Source: Lytechinus pictus (Eukaryota > Echinodermata > Echinoidea > Temnopleuroida > Toxopneustidae). From it: 64,000 bases of DNA. Shown here piece after piece: positions 23,773 to 34,328 of this stretch (position 1 is its first letter; the number at the start of each line of letters is the position of its first letter). Position numbers and translations under genes: made by a program. The DNA lies in NCBI RefSeq assembly GCF_037042905.1, contig NC_087252.1, positions 1,805,501 to 1,869,500 of the forward strand. The letters are read 5' to 3'. The notes beneath the pieces were generated by a model. That model was not told the DNA's origin. It ran no database searches and saw only the letters and a list, made by a program, of their open reading frames with translations.

Positions 23773-23939
23773 GGTCAGAAGCCCATTTGTTTTGTGTGTG
23801 ATTGACAACAAAAATCCTTATCAAAACAAATGTGTTGTACTTGTAGACGGTGAATTTTTAAAGTAGACGGTGAGGAGTAATTTTTCATGAGGAATCTGCT
23901 TATCACATTTTTATTTGCCGCCAAGGAAATCCTTTTGCA

Positions 23940-24115
23940 GCAAATGTAAACAAAGGAAATTGGTCTCCAAAACTGGAGACTGTCTCTGAAATTGGATACC
24001 CAAATTCTTTACAACTGTCATAAGTCTCTGATATATTGGAGATAATCTCCCACATGTCATGATTGGAGACAGTCTCCAATATTATTATTTATTGGCCGTG
24101 CACCTCTACTGTAGA
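23940..24115. repeat. GGAGAC-rich repeat flanking the palindrome, with inverse partner at 22446-22590
   Basis: Multiple TTGGAGAC and GTCTCC phrases form local hairpins on both sides of the palindrome. GGCCGTGCACCTCTACTGT (24094-24112) is nearly inverse to ACAGTAGAGGCGCACGGC (22446-22463), so a further, older inverted repeat encloses the palindrome. Confidence 0.5.
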
Positions 24116-24205
24116 AGTTCGGTCTCTGCATTTTGGTGAGTGGAGCCTAGGGAGTTCAGCAGAACAACGAACATAATTAACAGAGACCGAAGCTTTTGGT
24201 CTATG
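24116..24205 (+). repeat. Short inverted-end repeat, copy 2
   Basis: Partner of 21859-21960: TTCGGTCTCTG at one end and CAGAGACCGAAGCTTTTGG at the other. Non-coding. Confidence 0.55.
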
Positions 24206-24700
24206 GCAACACGTCACGTCACGAAAAAGGGAGTCTCCCCGCGGAGACTCCTGTTCTAATCCCCGGAGGTTCGAATCCTGCGCCAGGCCCGGCCCCAGGC
24301 TGCCGGCCCAGGCTCAACTCGCGAGTCGCTATACCGTACCGGTACACGCAACGCCAACGCCACATTATCAGACACAGCAACTCATACAGCGTGGGGTTAA
24401 ATTAAGGAAAACAGATGTTTCTTTAAGAGAAAAAAATTGATAGATCATGAATTCATAAAAAGATTCTGAATTTCCTACACACTTCTAAAAAAGAATTCTC
24501 TTGATTATTGATACTTGCTCGTAAAGAGTGGTTTTCCCGGGCGACTTTTCCTAAATGTGCAGCTGGGAAAATTAAAACCGCACCGATGTAGAATGTTGGA
24601 AAACGGCAAATCTAGAAGAAAAAAAAGTGTATCTTGATGTGGCGCACCATGGGAGTCGATATGGTTGGGGGGGGGGGGGGGGGATGTCGTTCTCTGTGAG
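24206..24700. other. Intergenic; one short perfect hairpin
   Basis: GGAGTCTCC and GGAGACTCC around CCGC (24231-24252) form a hairpin next to a B-box-like GGTTCGAATCC (24269-24279). This may be a SINE relic. Nothing else is supported; the frame at 24196-24405 has no domain. Confidence 0.4.
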
Positions 24701-25095
24701 GTAATTGCCCCTATTTTTTTTGGGGGGGGGACATAGGTGGATCCAGGGGGCCCGAGGGTCCCGCCCCCCCTATTGGCGGAGCAAAAAAAAAAAAAAAAAA
24801 GGATGGAAAAGAGAGGAGAAAAAAAGAAGAGAAAAAGGACGAGTGAATAAAATAAGATGAGGGGAAGACTTGCAATGGAAAATAAAAAGAATCTTTCATG
24901 TCACTAAATAAAATTTCCCCTCGCGCTTCGGGTTCGCATTGCCTGTTAAGTGATATCTTGTTAAATATGGAGCTTAAATATCAAGTTTGGAAGTCGATAT
25001 ACAATCACCACGGAACTCGAACTTTCATTATTTTGTGGATTTACAAATTGATTTTTGTGATCTGTAAAAATGTAAGTTTTATGGTCTGAATATTA
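24700..25095. repeat. Partial copy of the GCGAGC-motif element, opposite orientation to 33060-33440
   Basis: Starts at a G-run and ATAGGTGGATCCAGGGGGCC, then CTATTGGCGGAGC plus an A-run. It continues GAGGGGAAGACTTGCAATGG, CCTCGCGCTTCGGGTTCGCA and ATATCAAGTTTGGAAGTCGA. Each phrase has an inverse counterpart in 33060-33440. It is a truncated copy carrying one hairpin motif. Confidence 0.75.
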
Positions 25096-25890
25096 ACATT
25101 TTCTGCATTTATAAGAATAAAGCTTTAATCAAATTAGCCATTTTGAGGACTCTTATCGGTTTTGATGGCCAGTTCCCTTTAATACTTTCTTTCTCATTTC
25201 TCATCAGTTTCTGTTGTATGTTAACCACTTATTTTACATCATGAACCAGTATTACTGACAAAAATTAAGTGATATGCCTATTCAAAAGGGTGGCAATGCA
25301 TCCCATGCGCTGGGTTGGGGCCGGGAGGGGTAAATTTCAAAAAGATAATGTCATCCATAAAAAATAAATATGAACATGTTATTTAATTTACTCTTGGATT
25401 TTTCTTTCTCCATCCATCTGTTTGTATAACAGTGTCCGAAAGGAATGGATTAATTCAATAGCTTTAAACATAATAAACTTACCCCCCATATCAATGGGCA
25501 TCGTGCGTAAATTATTGATATTGTTATAATATTTCTGTTTTGTTTTGTTTAGGTTTTACTTGTCATTTTTTCTATTACACCAAAATAAAGGTTATTCTGG
25601 ATTGATCAAAATCAACCTGTTTTGTCATTTTTTTCTCAAAACCTTCACCCCTCTACCAAAATTGTTACCACGCCCCTGATAATATGTTTGTTTCTTACAT
25701 GTTAAGTCATATTTTGCTATTGTATTTTTGTTGTATATTTACATCTTTTATTTAATAGATAAATACAAACTCTATCATTTCATATGACTGTGATTTTATG
25801 ATTTTATAGTCACTATGATTTTGTTTTATGAGAAAAAAGAAGCAAAATTATCAGCATAATCTATGAAGGTTTTATTAATATGATTGTTAG
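25096..25890. repeat. Segment duplicated from the GPCR cluster flank
   Basis: TTGAGGACTCTTAT, CAAAAATTAAG and TATTCAAAAGGGT with a following CCATGCGCTG all have counterparts in 43150-43330. With 26160-26280 (matching 43365-43460) this shows that the pseudogene below arrived with flanking cluster DNA. No gene in the segment. Confidence 0.6.
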
Positions 25891-25892
25891 CT

Positions 25893-26050
25893 TAATGTGC
25901 CGTGGCCGAGTGGTCTAAGGCGCCTGGCTATACATGGAAATCCGGGGTTCGATCCCGGCCGCGGCACCTGAATGCCCGTGAGCCAGGCATTTAATCTACA
26001 AGGCTCTTTTATCCTGCTTTCAAATAAATGGAAATACTATATGCATCATT
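25893..26050 (+). repeat. tRNA-derived SINE (Ser/Leu-type head)
   Basis: The head GTGCCGTGGCCGAGTGGTCT carries an A box; GGGGTTCGATCCCGG is a B box. The 7-bp acceptor strands pair (GTGCCGT with GCGGCAC, one G:T). The anticodon arm does not form and no variable arm exists, so this is not a functional tRNA. The body continues to about 26050 (CCCGTGAGCCAGGCATTTAA, TTTCAAATAAATGGAAATAC). Confidence 0.7.
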
Positions 26051-26280
26051 GGTAACGAGGTGGTGTGCACTTGTTACAAAAATTATTGAAATGGTTAAAT
26101 GATTAATTTGACACATCATTAAGATGATTCCATTAATTTACAAACCGGTTGATTAACTGCTTTAAAAATTGAATGTTTTATTGATTGATAGATTGTTAAT
26201 TTGAATATTTTTTTATTTTTGTTTTTCTCTCTTATTATTTCGGATTCTAATGAATTTCATTCTGTACACTATCTGGCTAT

Positions 26281-26633
26281 ACAGTCGTAGTGAACTTCTT
26301 GGGGGTAATCGCAACCTTTCTAAAAACTGAACGTCTTTGGACACATACGCAACATACTTTTTAAATGGTTTGGTCGGAAACCCGTTGGAAGTCTATTATC
26401 GGAGAGTTGTATTTTCTGACTTAACATGTCTTGAAATGAGCTATCCTTTTGGCGCCAATAATCTATTTCATATTGTCATGGTAACATGTAATCGATATAT
26501 CGCCGTTCATCGACCTCTCCGATACCAAACACTTGTCACCACGAAGCGAATCGCGATCGGGATATTCATCAGTTGGTTAGTATCGTTGGGTTTATGCTTC
26601 AACAAGTCAGCAATTTAGAAGAAAGTCCAAACT
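26281..26633 (+). pseudogene. Truncated class A GPCR pseudogene
   Basis: Clear relic of the 40.6- and 47.5-kb receptors. It starts inside TM1 (FLGVIATFLKTERL), has lost about 30 bp of TM2 and about 24 bp of TM3, and changes DRY to NRY in MVTCNRYIAVHRPLRYQTL. It runs through TM4 with a shifted frame and stops abruptly after AGTCCAA, where the mobile element at 26634 begins. TM5-TM7 are absent. The closest relative appears to be the 40.6/47.5-kb pair rather than the 45.2-kb gene. Confidence 0.9.
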
Positions 26634-29340
26634 GGGCGATTCCACACTAGAACTTCAAAAATATCATCATGAGATTTCAACATGCTTCTAATAAGTCATA
26701 AGTAGTGTAATATTTTACAATGATAACTAAATTTTATGAAAATTATGAGTTTTAACCAAAAGTGAAGACAGATATAGTTTTTTGGGGGGGAAACAATGGA
26801 ATTTTCAATTTTCAATAATTTTGCTAATTAAATAGTCAAGTACAAACACTGCCTGAAACGATTATTGGCAAAGCACAAGAAGATTAAAAATATTACAGGT
26901 CAATGGAATAATGTATCATTGATGGTTTGAAATAATATCTGCAACATTTTCATGATCCATATGATAGGGGCAGCCCTGATTTTTCCGAACCTATTTTTAG
27001 CAATGTCCCGTACGACACATTAAAATGCAAAAGTTTTTTTTACAATTGTTGTAATGTGAAAATGGCTACCCCCATTGGGTTGCATCAGGCTATTTAAATT
27101 TGCTGTAGTTTGGTGAACAATGGCTATTGTTCAAAGTGTATTCAGGTATGCATTTAAGCATCCCTGGATATACTTGGCTGGGTTGATCTCTTGACCAATC
27201 AAGAGTCAGTTGGGGGTGGCAATAATGTACCCCCAATAGCTGTAGGAGGTTTTCTTTTGAAGCCAGCTAGAGCACAGATTTGGCGGGAAGAGGGCAGAAG
27301 AGATTGAGCTTTTGAAGAAGAAGGTTGTCTTCCCGTGTTAGTTTCAGTCAAAGTACAAGTGAGTTAATTATTATTGTTATTATACTACTGTATACTTGTA
27401 AACTTTGTGTGATCATGTATTTTACTCTTACTAAATAATTATTGATGCCTATGGGATTACTTTATATGAATTTTTAATATGTAAACTGACATATTTTATG
27501 CCTCTGAAGTTAAGATTTTTATAAATGTTTTTACACTAATATGCGACTGTAACCACTTACCGTCAGATCTGTTTCATGATGTTGATTGTAGTTTGTTTTA
27601 TTTTCCCTTTAGCTCAACATAACAATACTGTAATTACCAGAGTGCATTAAACCAGAGATACTGAGAGGTGTGGGCGGTGAGTTATTTTAATTGGATCGTA
27701 TTGCAATAAAACCTGTCTTTTTATTATGTAATATGCAGGAATTGTTTTTTTTGCATTTTTTTTATCCAAACTTTATTTTTGATGATGCAATTTCACAATA
27801 CCAGTTTCTCTATCTTTGACACATGGGTGATCGATTTATCCCATAAGGATCTAATTACTGCCCTTCATTTTTCAATAATTGTTCTATTAAAAGTTGTCCC
27901 GTACGACACACAATATATATACTGCATTTAATTGCAGGATTTGGATTCAGAAACTATAAATAGTAGGCCTATTTTAATTTAAGTAATTGATTTGACATAA
28001 AGTGAACTGAAAAAGTACTTTTTTATCTCCATGGAACTTATATAGGTGATTCTAACCATTTTAATTGACTTCATGTAGGCTTATTCTTTTGTGAATCCCT
28101 TCAGCTAAACTGGTGATTTTCACTGGCCAGAGCAGGTTAATTTCTTTGTCATTGAGCATGAAAAGAAAACCTTTATAATTGATTCACCCTAGCCTGGAAG
28201 ATGACTTCCTCTTGCATGCTAATGTGAAAATATTATAAGATGTAAATAAAATATTTACATATCAATCATCTCAGTATTTGGACTTCCCTTGATAATCACT
28301 GATTTTGTTATATACAGTATTGAAACTCCTTATACTTTTTTCAACTTGTAAAAAAAAATCTGGAAAATAAGACAAACCATGTTGTTCAAAAAAAAAAATC
28401 TGGAAAATAAGACAAACCATATGGTTTCATGAAATGCAGAAAGGTTTGAAAAAGTAGAATTGCATTTCTTTAGACAAAAAAATATTTTGTGGAATTACAA
28501 GTGACAGTTGTGACATATATCATGTATATATACATTTTATATGAAAAATCATAACATTTTAGCCCCATAATTTACAGAAACAGTTTCATTCATTCATTGT
28601 TTAGATAGTGTATTAGAAATCATTAATTAATTCACTAAAATATAACTTCACACAAAACCTCAAGTTTTTCAGCTCGTAAAAATGATGTGAACCATATTGT
28701 ACATTTCCCATCATGAAAAAAATGATAATATATATTGCTCCCGATTGTATTATATTGAGGTTACTTAATTATATTGTCCTGAATGACTACTTATTAAAAG
28801 GTTTTTCATTAAAAAGGAAGAATTTAGGGGCAATGCTCCCCTTCTGATTGATAAAAGTTCATTGTTTTATATACAGGCTGTCCAGTACAACACGCAAGTG
28901 CATGTTCAACACACAAGTGTCCAGTATACGACACATTATTTTGTTTATGATATATTGACAGAAATATTCAGCCAATAGCGGTTTCTAACATAATGAATGT
29001 CTTTAGTTTGATAGGATTATCATTAACATCAGCCAAATAAAGTGATTGAAGAAGTCAAAGAGACATAAAGTAAGAAAGTTTGGCTTCAATTTAGAGATGT
29101 CCGTACGACACATTTTGAGTGTCCCGTACACCACAATGTTCTCGAAAATTGTAATTTGCTTTATTTATTCATGAATGTTTATATTGCTTTCTTTCATAGA
29201 TGTGTTTGTTCTTGGGAAATTAAATATCAATTTGAGTTCAGTTTCTATGAAAATTATCTGTTCAACTCACAGACTTTAGAGTACAAACTTGAGGTTTCTA
29301 TAAAAAAGCCACCTTTTCTGCGTCCGTAGGACACATTCCC
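26634..29340. mobile_element. Large element with GGGCGATTCC tip and repeated GTCCCGTACGACACA motifs
   Basis: Its left tip GGGCGATTCCACACTAGAAC matches the tip of the 398-bp element at 39299 (GGGCGATTCCATGCTAG). Copies or variants of GTCCCGTACGACACA occur at about 27006, 27897, 28879, 28918, 29098, 29120 and 29323, as in the small element (39480, 39502, 39669). A matching right tip was not found, so the right boundary is uncertain. No transposase frame is visible. Candidate splice-like sites lie at 27345-27370 and 27601-27675. Confidence 0.55.
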
Positions 29341-29617
29341 GACCTTTCGTTGGAGAACGCGAACGCTTATTTACGACGTTAGTTGATTTTGGAAGAGACT
29401 TTTGGGCCCTTCGTCATGGTCGTAAAACTCTGTCCTGCAATGCAAATTGTGTGACATGAGATTTTTTTTTCGTTTCGCATCTGCAACGGAAACATTCAAC
29501 ATGCGTTTCGTGTGCAAAATTCTGGTTGCTACTTTGGTAACAGCGATATATCCGATCTAGGACGACTTTCCAAAGCCACATTAATTTTGGTTCCTCCCAG
29601 AGCTCGAGAGGCCGCCC
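29341..29617. other. Intergenic, no gene
   Basis: Unique-looking sequence between two repeat complexes. The minus-strand frame 29414-29686 runs into the repeat at its start and has no recognisable domain. Confidence 0.4.
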
Positions 29618-30702
29618 GGGGGGCCCACTTCCATTGAAGAGTGGATACCAGGCGCGACCACGCGTAAAAAGGGAAAGAGTGGGCAAGTACGTTACGTATA
29701 GGCCCGTTATAAGGGTGTCAAAAACGATGTTTAAAATACTGAAAAGGAGGATATGTTTTCAATACTTGTAGGGTTTCACAATCTAAATACTTGTTAAGAG
29801 ATGCATTTTCATCACTGGCGTAAATCCCGGGGGGGGATGGGGGGGATATATCCCCCCCCACTTTTCGAGGAGGGGGGGATGGCCTGTACAAATATCCCCC
29901 CCCCCACTTTTTACGAAAGAAATGAGAAAAAAATCACAAGAGATAATTGTTTTATTGGTGAAAATTCTTCCAAAAATACCGCTTAACAAATAAAATATTA
30001 TTGAATCATAAAATGCAAATAAAGAGCCAGTTCACCATTTCCAAACGAAACACTTATGTCCTTATTATAACATTGAAGAGAAACCCCCGTTTCTTCCAAT
30101 TCATCAATGTTGGGGTTTTTGGAAAGGGATTAAGATGGAATGTCAAAATTTTTTGAATGTAATCTCTAATAAAACCATTAAACCATCATGGGGTAAAAAA
30201 GATAATAATATTGGAGGGGTATTTGCCATATGGACATACAGTGGCGTAACTACGGGGGACATGGGGGGCACATCCCCCCCCCCCCCCCCATCGGCTGACC
30301 AAAAAAAAATATTATTCATTATAATGTTATATTATAATTATGTTAAGTTACATTACATAAGAAACATTTTTATCATAACTTTATGAAACATAATTTGCCC
30401 AGGGCCTACGTCTTCATTGTTCCTGGTGCTCGCATTGTCTGTTTAACGAAATATATAATCCTGTTGTACTAAAACATCCCGTTTTCAAGTCGATATAAAC
30501 CAAATATATTTCCTAGCACTTGAGCTATCATTGTTGTAGTGACATATGCTTCTTTTTCATGACTCAAAAGTGATTGCCCCATGTTAAGGTCTTCGTATAT
30601 ATGAAACATTTCCTGTCCGTGATTACGTTCGCATTAGTGGATTGGTGAGATATGTCTGCTCTTCATGAATTCCTAAAATCAGTCCTTAAAATGGGTTACA
30701 GC

Positions 30703-30832
30703 CCGATAGACCGCGGGTCCGATAGACCGCGGGTCCGATAGTCCGCGGGTCCGATAGACCGCGGGTCCGATAGACCGCGGGTCCGATAGACCGCGGGTCC
30801 GATAGTCCGCGGGTCCGATAGTCCGCGGTGTG
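30703..30832 (+). repeat. 16-bp tandem array GATAGACCGCGGGTCC, left copy
   Basis: Eight units, alternating GATAGACCGCGGGTCC and GATAGTCCGCGGGTCC, each with a CCGCGG palindrome. The inverse array of about seven units is at 34211-34328. The paired arrays are sub-terminal to shell 4. Confidence 0.9.
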
Positions 30833-31019
30833 TGTAAAATTATGATCAGCCACAGTGAGATCCAGTGTCATCAAGAGGTCAAAAGGTCAATGATACGAGT
30901 CCATGGGGTTCTATAACGATGACCCAAAGGACAATCGCCCCCTGACAACTACTTCAAGGAAAATATTATCCCCATATTTTTATCGTCGGGGACTGTTACC
31001 CCCCCCCCCAGAAATTTAC

Positions 31020-33240
31020 CCTCTATATGCGAGCGCGAAGCGTGAGCTGATATTTTATTATTATTTTAACCTAGGATCGAGGCATTTTAGGCCTAAGGAT
31101 ATTTTGTCATCATAAAAGAATGATGACTATCTTCATTTTCTTTTCCATAAACGTGTCAATTTATTTATGAAAAAGGGAAAATTTAGTTATTATGAATTCA
31201 TAAAAAATTTATTTCATATTTATTAATCTAATAAGCCTAATGAGTGGGTGAAATTTGTTGACAGTGTATGAGGCCTGAAAACTGGAAATTTTAAGTTTTT
31301 TTGAAATCATGAATAGGATTCATTGGTTGATATATTTTTAGCAAATAACGCGAGGGAATTTAAGTAGTTTGTTATAGAATTAATATATACAGGGGCGGAT
31401 CCAGCCTTCGACAATAGGGGGGGGGGGGCCCGGAATTTTTTTTCAGCCATATTTTCCCCGATCGGCCGCTCGATGATTTTTGGTTTCTTTGAAGGGGTAG
31501 TCCTAATACAATAGTCACTTCCTAGCTTTATTATTATAAATCAACATAAATATATCATATCATAATCCTTATTTATATAATGCGAGCGCGAAGCGCGAGC
31601 TAAATTTTTTTATAAATTTTATGTATTTTTTTCCTAAAATTTGAACATTCTGGGCAATGTTTGTTATCCTGAAAAAGATAATTACTACAACGCGAAGCGC
31701 GAGCAGAAATGAACTGATGGAAAAGGTACCTGTTAAAGACTGCATGCAGTTAGCCATGAAGATGTTACATATTTTAAAAATCAAATAATGCGAGCGCGAA
31801 GCGCGAGCTAAAATTTTTTAAAATTTTTAACTAAAGAATGGAAATTCTAAATACCTTTTGTAACTTAAACAGAACAAGTAAAAAAATAAACAATTGATGC
31901 GAGCGCGAGCGGAAAATTTCGAGATTTAGACGTACTGAACGAGACACTCATTCATGTTTTGTAAATCATGAAAAGGATTAGGAGTAATTGGGGATCTTCC
32001 TTACATTAACAATGCGAGCGCAAAGCGCGAGCAGAAAATTTTTATATACGTTTTGAACTGATCGAAAAGGTACCTATTAATGACTGCTTGCACTTAGCCA
32101 TGAAGACGTTGCATATTTCAACAATCAAATAATGCAAGCGCGAAGCGCGAGCTGAAATTTTTTGACATTTCTACGCAAAGAATGGAAAATATTGATCAAT
32201 TTTTGTAATCGTGAATAGGATAGCTATATAACTAAACAATTGATAATTTGATGCGAAGCGCGAGCGGAAATAAAATCGAGATTTAGACCTAAAAACGGGA
32301 CACTCTATTCACGTTTTGTAAATCATGAAAAGGATGAGTAATAGGGGATCTTCGTACATTAATAATGCGAGCACAAAGCGCGAGAAGAAAATTGTTGATA
32401 TTGTGATCTGAAACTGGATAATGATTTAAATTAAGACAACAAGTTGAGTATCTGTGCGTGTTTCATATTTAGACCTAGAATCTAGGCATTCTAAATAATC
32501 TTTTATCATGAAAATCAAAGCGAGCGCGAAGCGCGAGCTTAAACTATTTGATATTCCGATCTGAAAAAAGAGTTTTGACATAGGACCGGGACATCCTTAG
32601 GACATGTCATCTTATGAAAATAATGACTGTCTTCCTATTCCTCTTGCTAAGCGCGAGATGAAACAAAAGGGACAATTTAATTATTAAATTAATATCTTAT
32701 TCATTAATGCCTAATGAGGGCGCGAAATCTGATGATATTATGGCGTGAAAACTGGACATTTCAAGCACTTTTGTAATTATAAATAGGATGCATCAGTAAA
32801 TATATTTAAACCATTAAAGCGAACACAAATTGCGAGCCTAATTTTTTTATACACTGTCATGAAAAAGGGATTTTAAGTAATTTGTTGTATAATCAATATT
32901 GAGACATACATAACTCGCCAATCAAAATGCGAGCGTGCAGCGCTAGCTGATACGTTTTTACAATCAGACCTGAAAAGGGATGTTTGAAAATTTATGGAAT
33001 ACACGAAAATAAAATGTACCTGATAAATCAAAATTTGCGAACACACAGCGCCAGCAGAAAATTTTAATAGACCATAAAACTTAAAATTTTCAGAGCACTT
33101 TTTAAAAATCACACAAAATAATGAAAGTTCGATTTCCGAGATAAAATACGTTTTGTATATTGACTTCCAAACTTGATATCTAAACTCCATATTGAACAAG
33201 ATATGAAAATCACCTAACAGGCAACGCGAGCGCGAGCGAA
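31020..33240 (+). repeat. Dispersed GCGAGCGCGAAGCGCGAGC motif array
   Basis: The CpG-rich motif recurs at about 31029, 31582, 31694, 31790, 31898, 32013, 32134, 32252, 32366, 32521, 32930 and 33225, usually preceded by AAT and followed by A-rich DNA. Between 31582 and 32366 the spacing is about 100-120 bp. Many copies hold the heptamer GCGAAGC. Intervening DNA is AT-rich with recurrent phrases (GGCATTTTAG, AATCATGAAAAGGAT), so this is a strongly decayed tandem repeat. No ORF is credible. Confidence 0.8.
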
Positions 33241-33589
33241 AATTTTATATAGTGACATGAAAGATTCTTTTTATTTTCCAAGTCTTCCCCTCATTTTATT
33301 CTATTCACTCGTCTTCCTTTTCTTCTTTTTTCCTCTCTTTTCCCTCCTTTTTTTTCTTTCTTTCCTTTTTTTTTTGCTCCGCCAATAGGGAGGGGGGGGG
33401 GGGGGGGCCCGGGCCCCCCTGGATCCGCCTATGTATATAGGTGTACATAACTCACCAAAATGCGAGAGCACAGCGATAGCATAGGCCTTCATTTTTTTAG
33501 AATCGAGACACCTGAAAAAGAATATTTAGATAATCTTATATGAAATCTTATATGAACATCAAATCGACGTCCGGGTCAACATCTCCCTC

Positions 33590-34080
33590 TTTCGTTTCCC
33601 ATCTCTTATTCTTTTTTTTTTCTTTCTCTTATCCTCAGTCCCCTTCCTTTTTCTTTCTTTCTCTCTTTCTTTCCCCCTCTTACTCTCCCCTTGTCTTCCT
33701 CTCTTCTTTTCCTTCCTCCTCTCTCTCTCTTTTTCTTCTCTTTATTTTCCCCCTTTCTTCTCTTTTTTCTTGTCTTCATTTCCCCCTTTTCTTCTCTTTT
33801 TTCCTCATCTTTTCTTTCCCCCTTTTCTTCTCTTTTTCCCGTCTTTTCTTTCTCTCTTTTCCTCTCACTTTTCTTTTTTTTTCTTTTCTTCCTTTTCCCT
33901 CCTCTCTTTTTTTCTCTTCTTTCCCCCTTTTCTTCTCCATTTTCTTTGTCTTTCCTTTCCCCCTTTTCCTTCTCTTTTTTTTCTTCTCTCCCTCTCCTTC
34001 CCCCTCTTACTCTCTTTTCTATTCTCTTCTTTTCCCATCTTCCTCTCTCTCTTTTTATTCTCTTCCCCCCTCTTTTTTTG
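33590..34080 (+). repeat. Polypyrimidine tract of about 490 bp
   Basis: Almost purely C/T on the plus strand (CTTTTCTTCTC-type, no fixed period). Long open frames on both strands are by-products of the strand asymmetry. It lies inside the composite, just right of shell 5. Confidence 0.9.
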
Positions 34081-34210
34081 AGCTGGGGTGGGGGGTGAGA
34101 CAGTTCCCCTCGGCCCCCCATGGATCCGCACCTGATGATAGAACCCCATGGTCTCGTATCATTTGACCTTTGGACCTCTCGATGACATTTGATATATCTG
34201 ATCATAATTT

Positions 34211-34328
34211 TACACACACTGCGGACTATCGGACCCGCGGTCTATCGGACCTGCGGACTATCGGACCCGCGGTCTATCGGACCCGCTGACTATCGGACCC
34301 GCGGTCTATCGGACCCGCGGTCTATCGG
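34211..34328 (-). repeat. 16-bp tandem array, right (inverse) copy
   Basis: Units GGACCCGCGGTCTATC and GGACCCGCGGACTATC, with one CCCGCTGAC variant. Inverse partner of 30703-30832. Confidence 0.9.

Noticed and set aside
25893-25965. Functional tRNA gene
   Set aside because: The acceptor and T arms look good, but no anticodon stem forms and a SINE-type body follows.
33540-34217. 200-codon ORFs on both strands (Ser/Phe-rich plus, Lys/Glu/Arg-rich minus)
   Set aside because: Both follow from a polypyrimidine tract in which stops are rare; composition is low-complexity and the frames are interchangeable.
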